The notes beneath the pieces are model-generated. The model did no database searches, had not been told where the DNA came from, and was given only the letters and a program-made list of their open reading frames with translations. From contig JAEZDY010000001.1 in NCBI GenBank assembly GCA_023417935.1, forward strand, positions 155,396 to 219,395: a stretch of DNA of 64,000 bases, written 5' to 3'. The position numbers and the translations under genes were made by a program. Every line of letters starts with the position of its first letter. Position 1 is the first letter of the stretch. Positions 63,893 to 64,000 of the stretch are shown here, piece after piece. Origin of the DNA: Bacteroidota bacterium (lineage in GTDB: Bacteria > Bacteroidota > Bacteroidia > Bacteroidales > Lentimicrobiaceae).

Positions 63893-64000
63893 CATCATTT
63901 AAAAAGTGAGGAAAAGAATACTTTTGCAAGTAACATCAAATGAAACATGGTGATACACATTGAACCCCAAGCAAGTCATGAATTATGCTGTGTTCAAGAT

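Noticed and set aside
1..64000. tRNA or rRNA genes
   Set aside because: No T-arm plus acceptor pattern other than tmRNA was found by eye; a covariance-model scan could still find a missed tRNA.

Overview
The window looks like chromosomal DNA from a member of the Bacteroidota, probably a free-living or environmental Bacteroidales-like lineage. The support is: C-terminal type IX secretion (T9SS) sorting domains on three proteins, many lipoproteins with Bacteroidetes-style lipoboxes, an S46 dipeptidyl-peptidase, a BtuB/BtuG cobalamin uptake pair, the DUF2027-Smr, DUF4290, DUF4382 and DUF5020 families, and -7 promoter elements of the form TAnnTTTG. DNA is AT-rich throughout. I found no phage, insertion sequence, rRNA, tRNA or CRISPR array.

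Layout. 1-3.8 kb: a 5'-truncated S46 peptidase (DPP11-type pocket) whose stop overlaps the start of a secreted GH18/T9SS protein. 3.8-7.43 kb: a cobalamin operon on the minus strand (promoter, riboswitch, btuB, btuG-like lipoprotein). 7.4-12.3 kb: a large periplasmic TPR protein followed by an outer-membrane barrel. 12.6-15.5 kb: a T9SS cargo protein, RNase P RNA, and a DUF2027-Smr protein. 15.6-25 kb: mixed genes (di-heme peroxidase, flavodoxin, coiled-coil protein, prolyl oligopeptidase, YD-like repeat protein, DNA-alkylation-repeat protein, small membrane and acidic proteins, universal stress protein, NTF2-like protein). 25-34 kb: a hybrid histidine kinase, a putative HExxH protease and a giant acyl-CoA dehydratase activase. 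34-38.3 kb: a DUF4382 lipoprotein and an FNR-like reductase/rlmN/MATE operon. 38.3-43.8 kb: an operon of a PPDK-like protein lacking the PEP-binding barrel, plus an atypical GAPDH. 44-52.5 kb: DUF5020 barrel, small proteins, methyltransferase, lipoproteins and a hicBA toxin-antitoxin pair. 52.6-61.8 kb: small membrane protein, tmRNA, an NtrC-like regulator without an HTH domain, an ABC-2 exporter, dnaJ, grpE, murA and DUF4290. 62-64 kb: another T9SS cargo gene and a repeat-rich end.

Points of most interest are (i) the barrel-less dikinase with a roughly 870-residue unknown N-terminus, co-transcribed with a GAPDH whose cofactor loop lacks the usual NAD-specificity Asp; (ii) five separate intergenic blocks of 7-bp tandem repeats, two pairs of which are inverted relative to each other; (iii) a sigma-54-type AAA+ regulator with a changed GAFTGA loop and no DNA-binding domain; (iv) a MurA with Asp in place of the fosfomycin-reactive Cys; and (v) the conserved but functionally unassigned TPR/barrel pair. 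Several gene starts were moved downstream because a perfect TAnnTTTG element lies inside or just upstream of the longer reading frame. All domain calls were made by eye from motifs. No database search was run.
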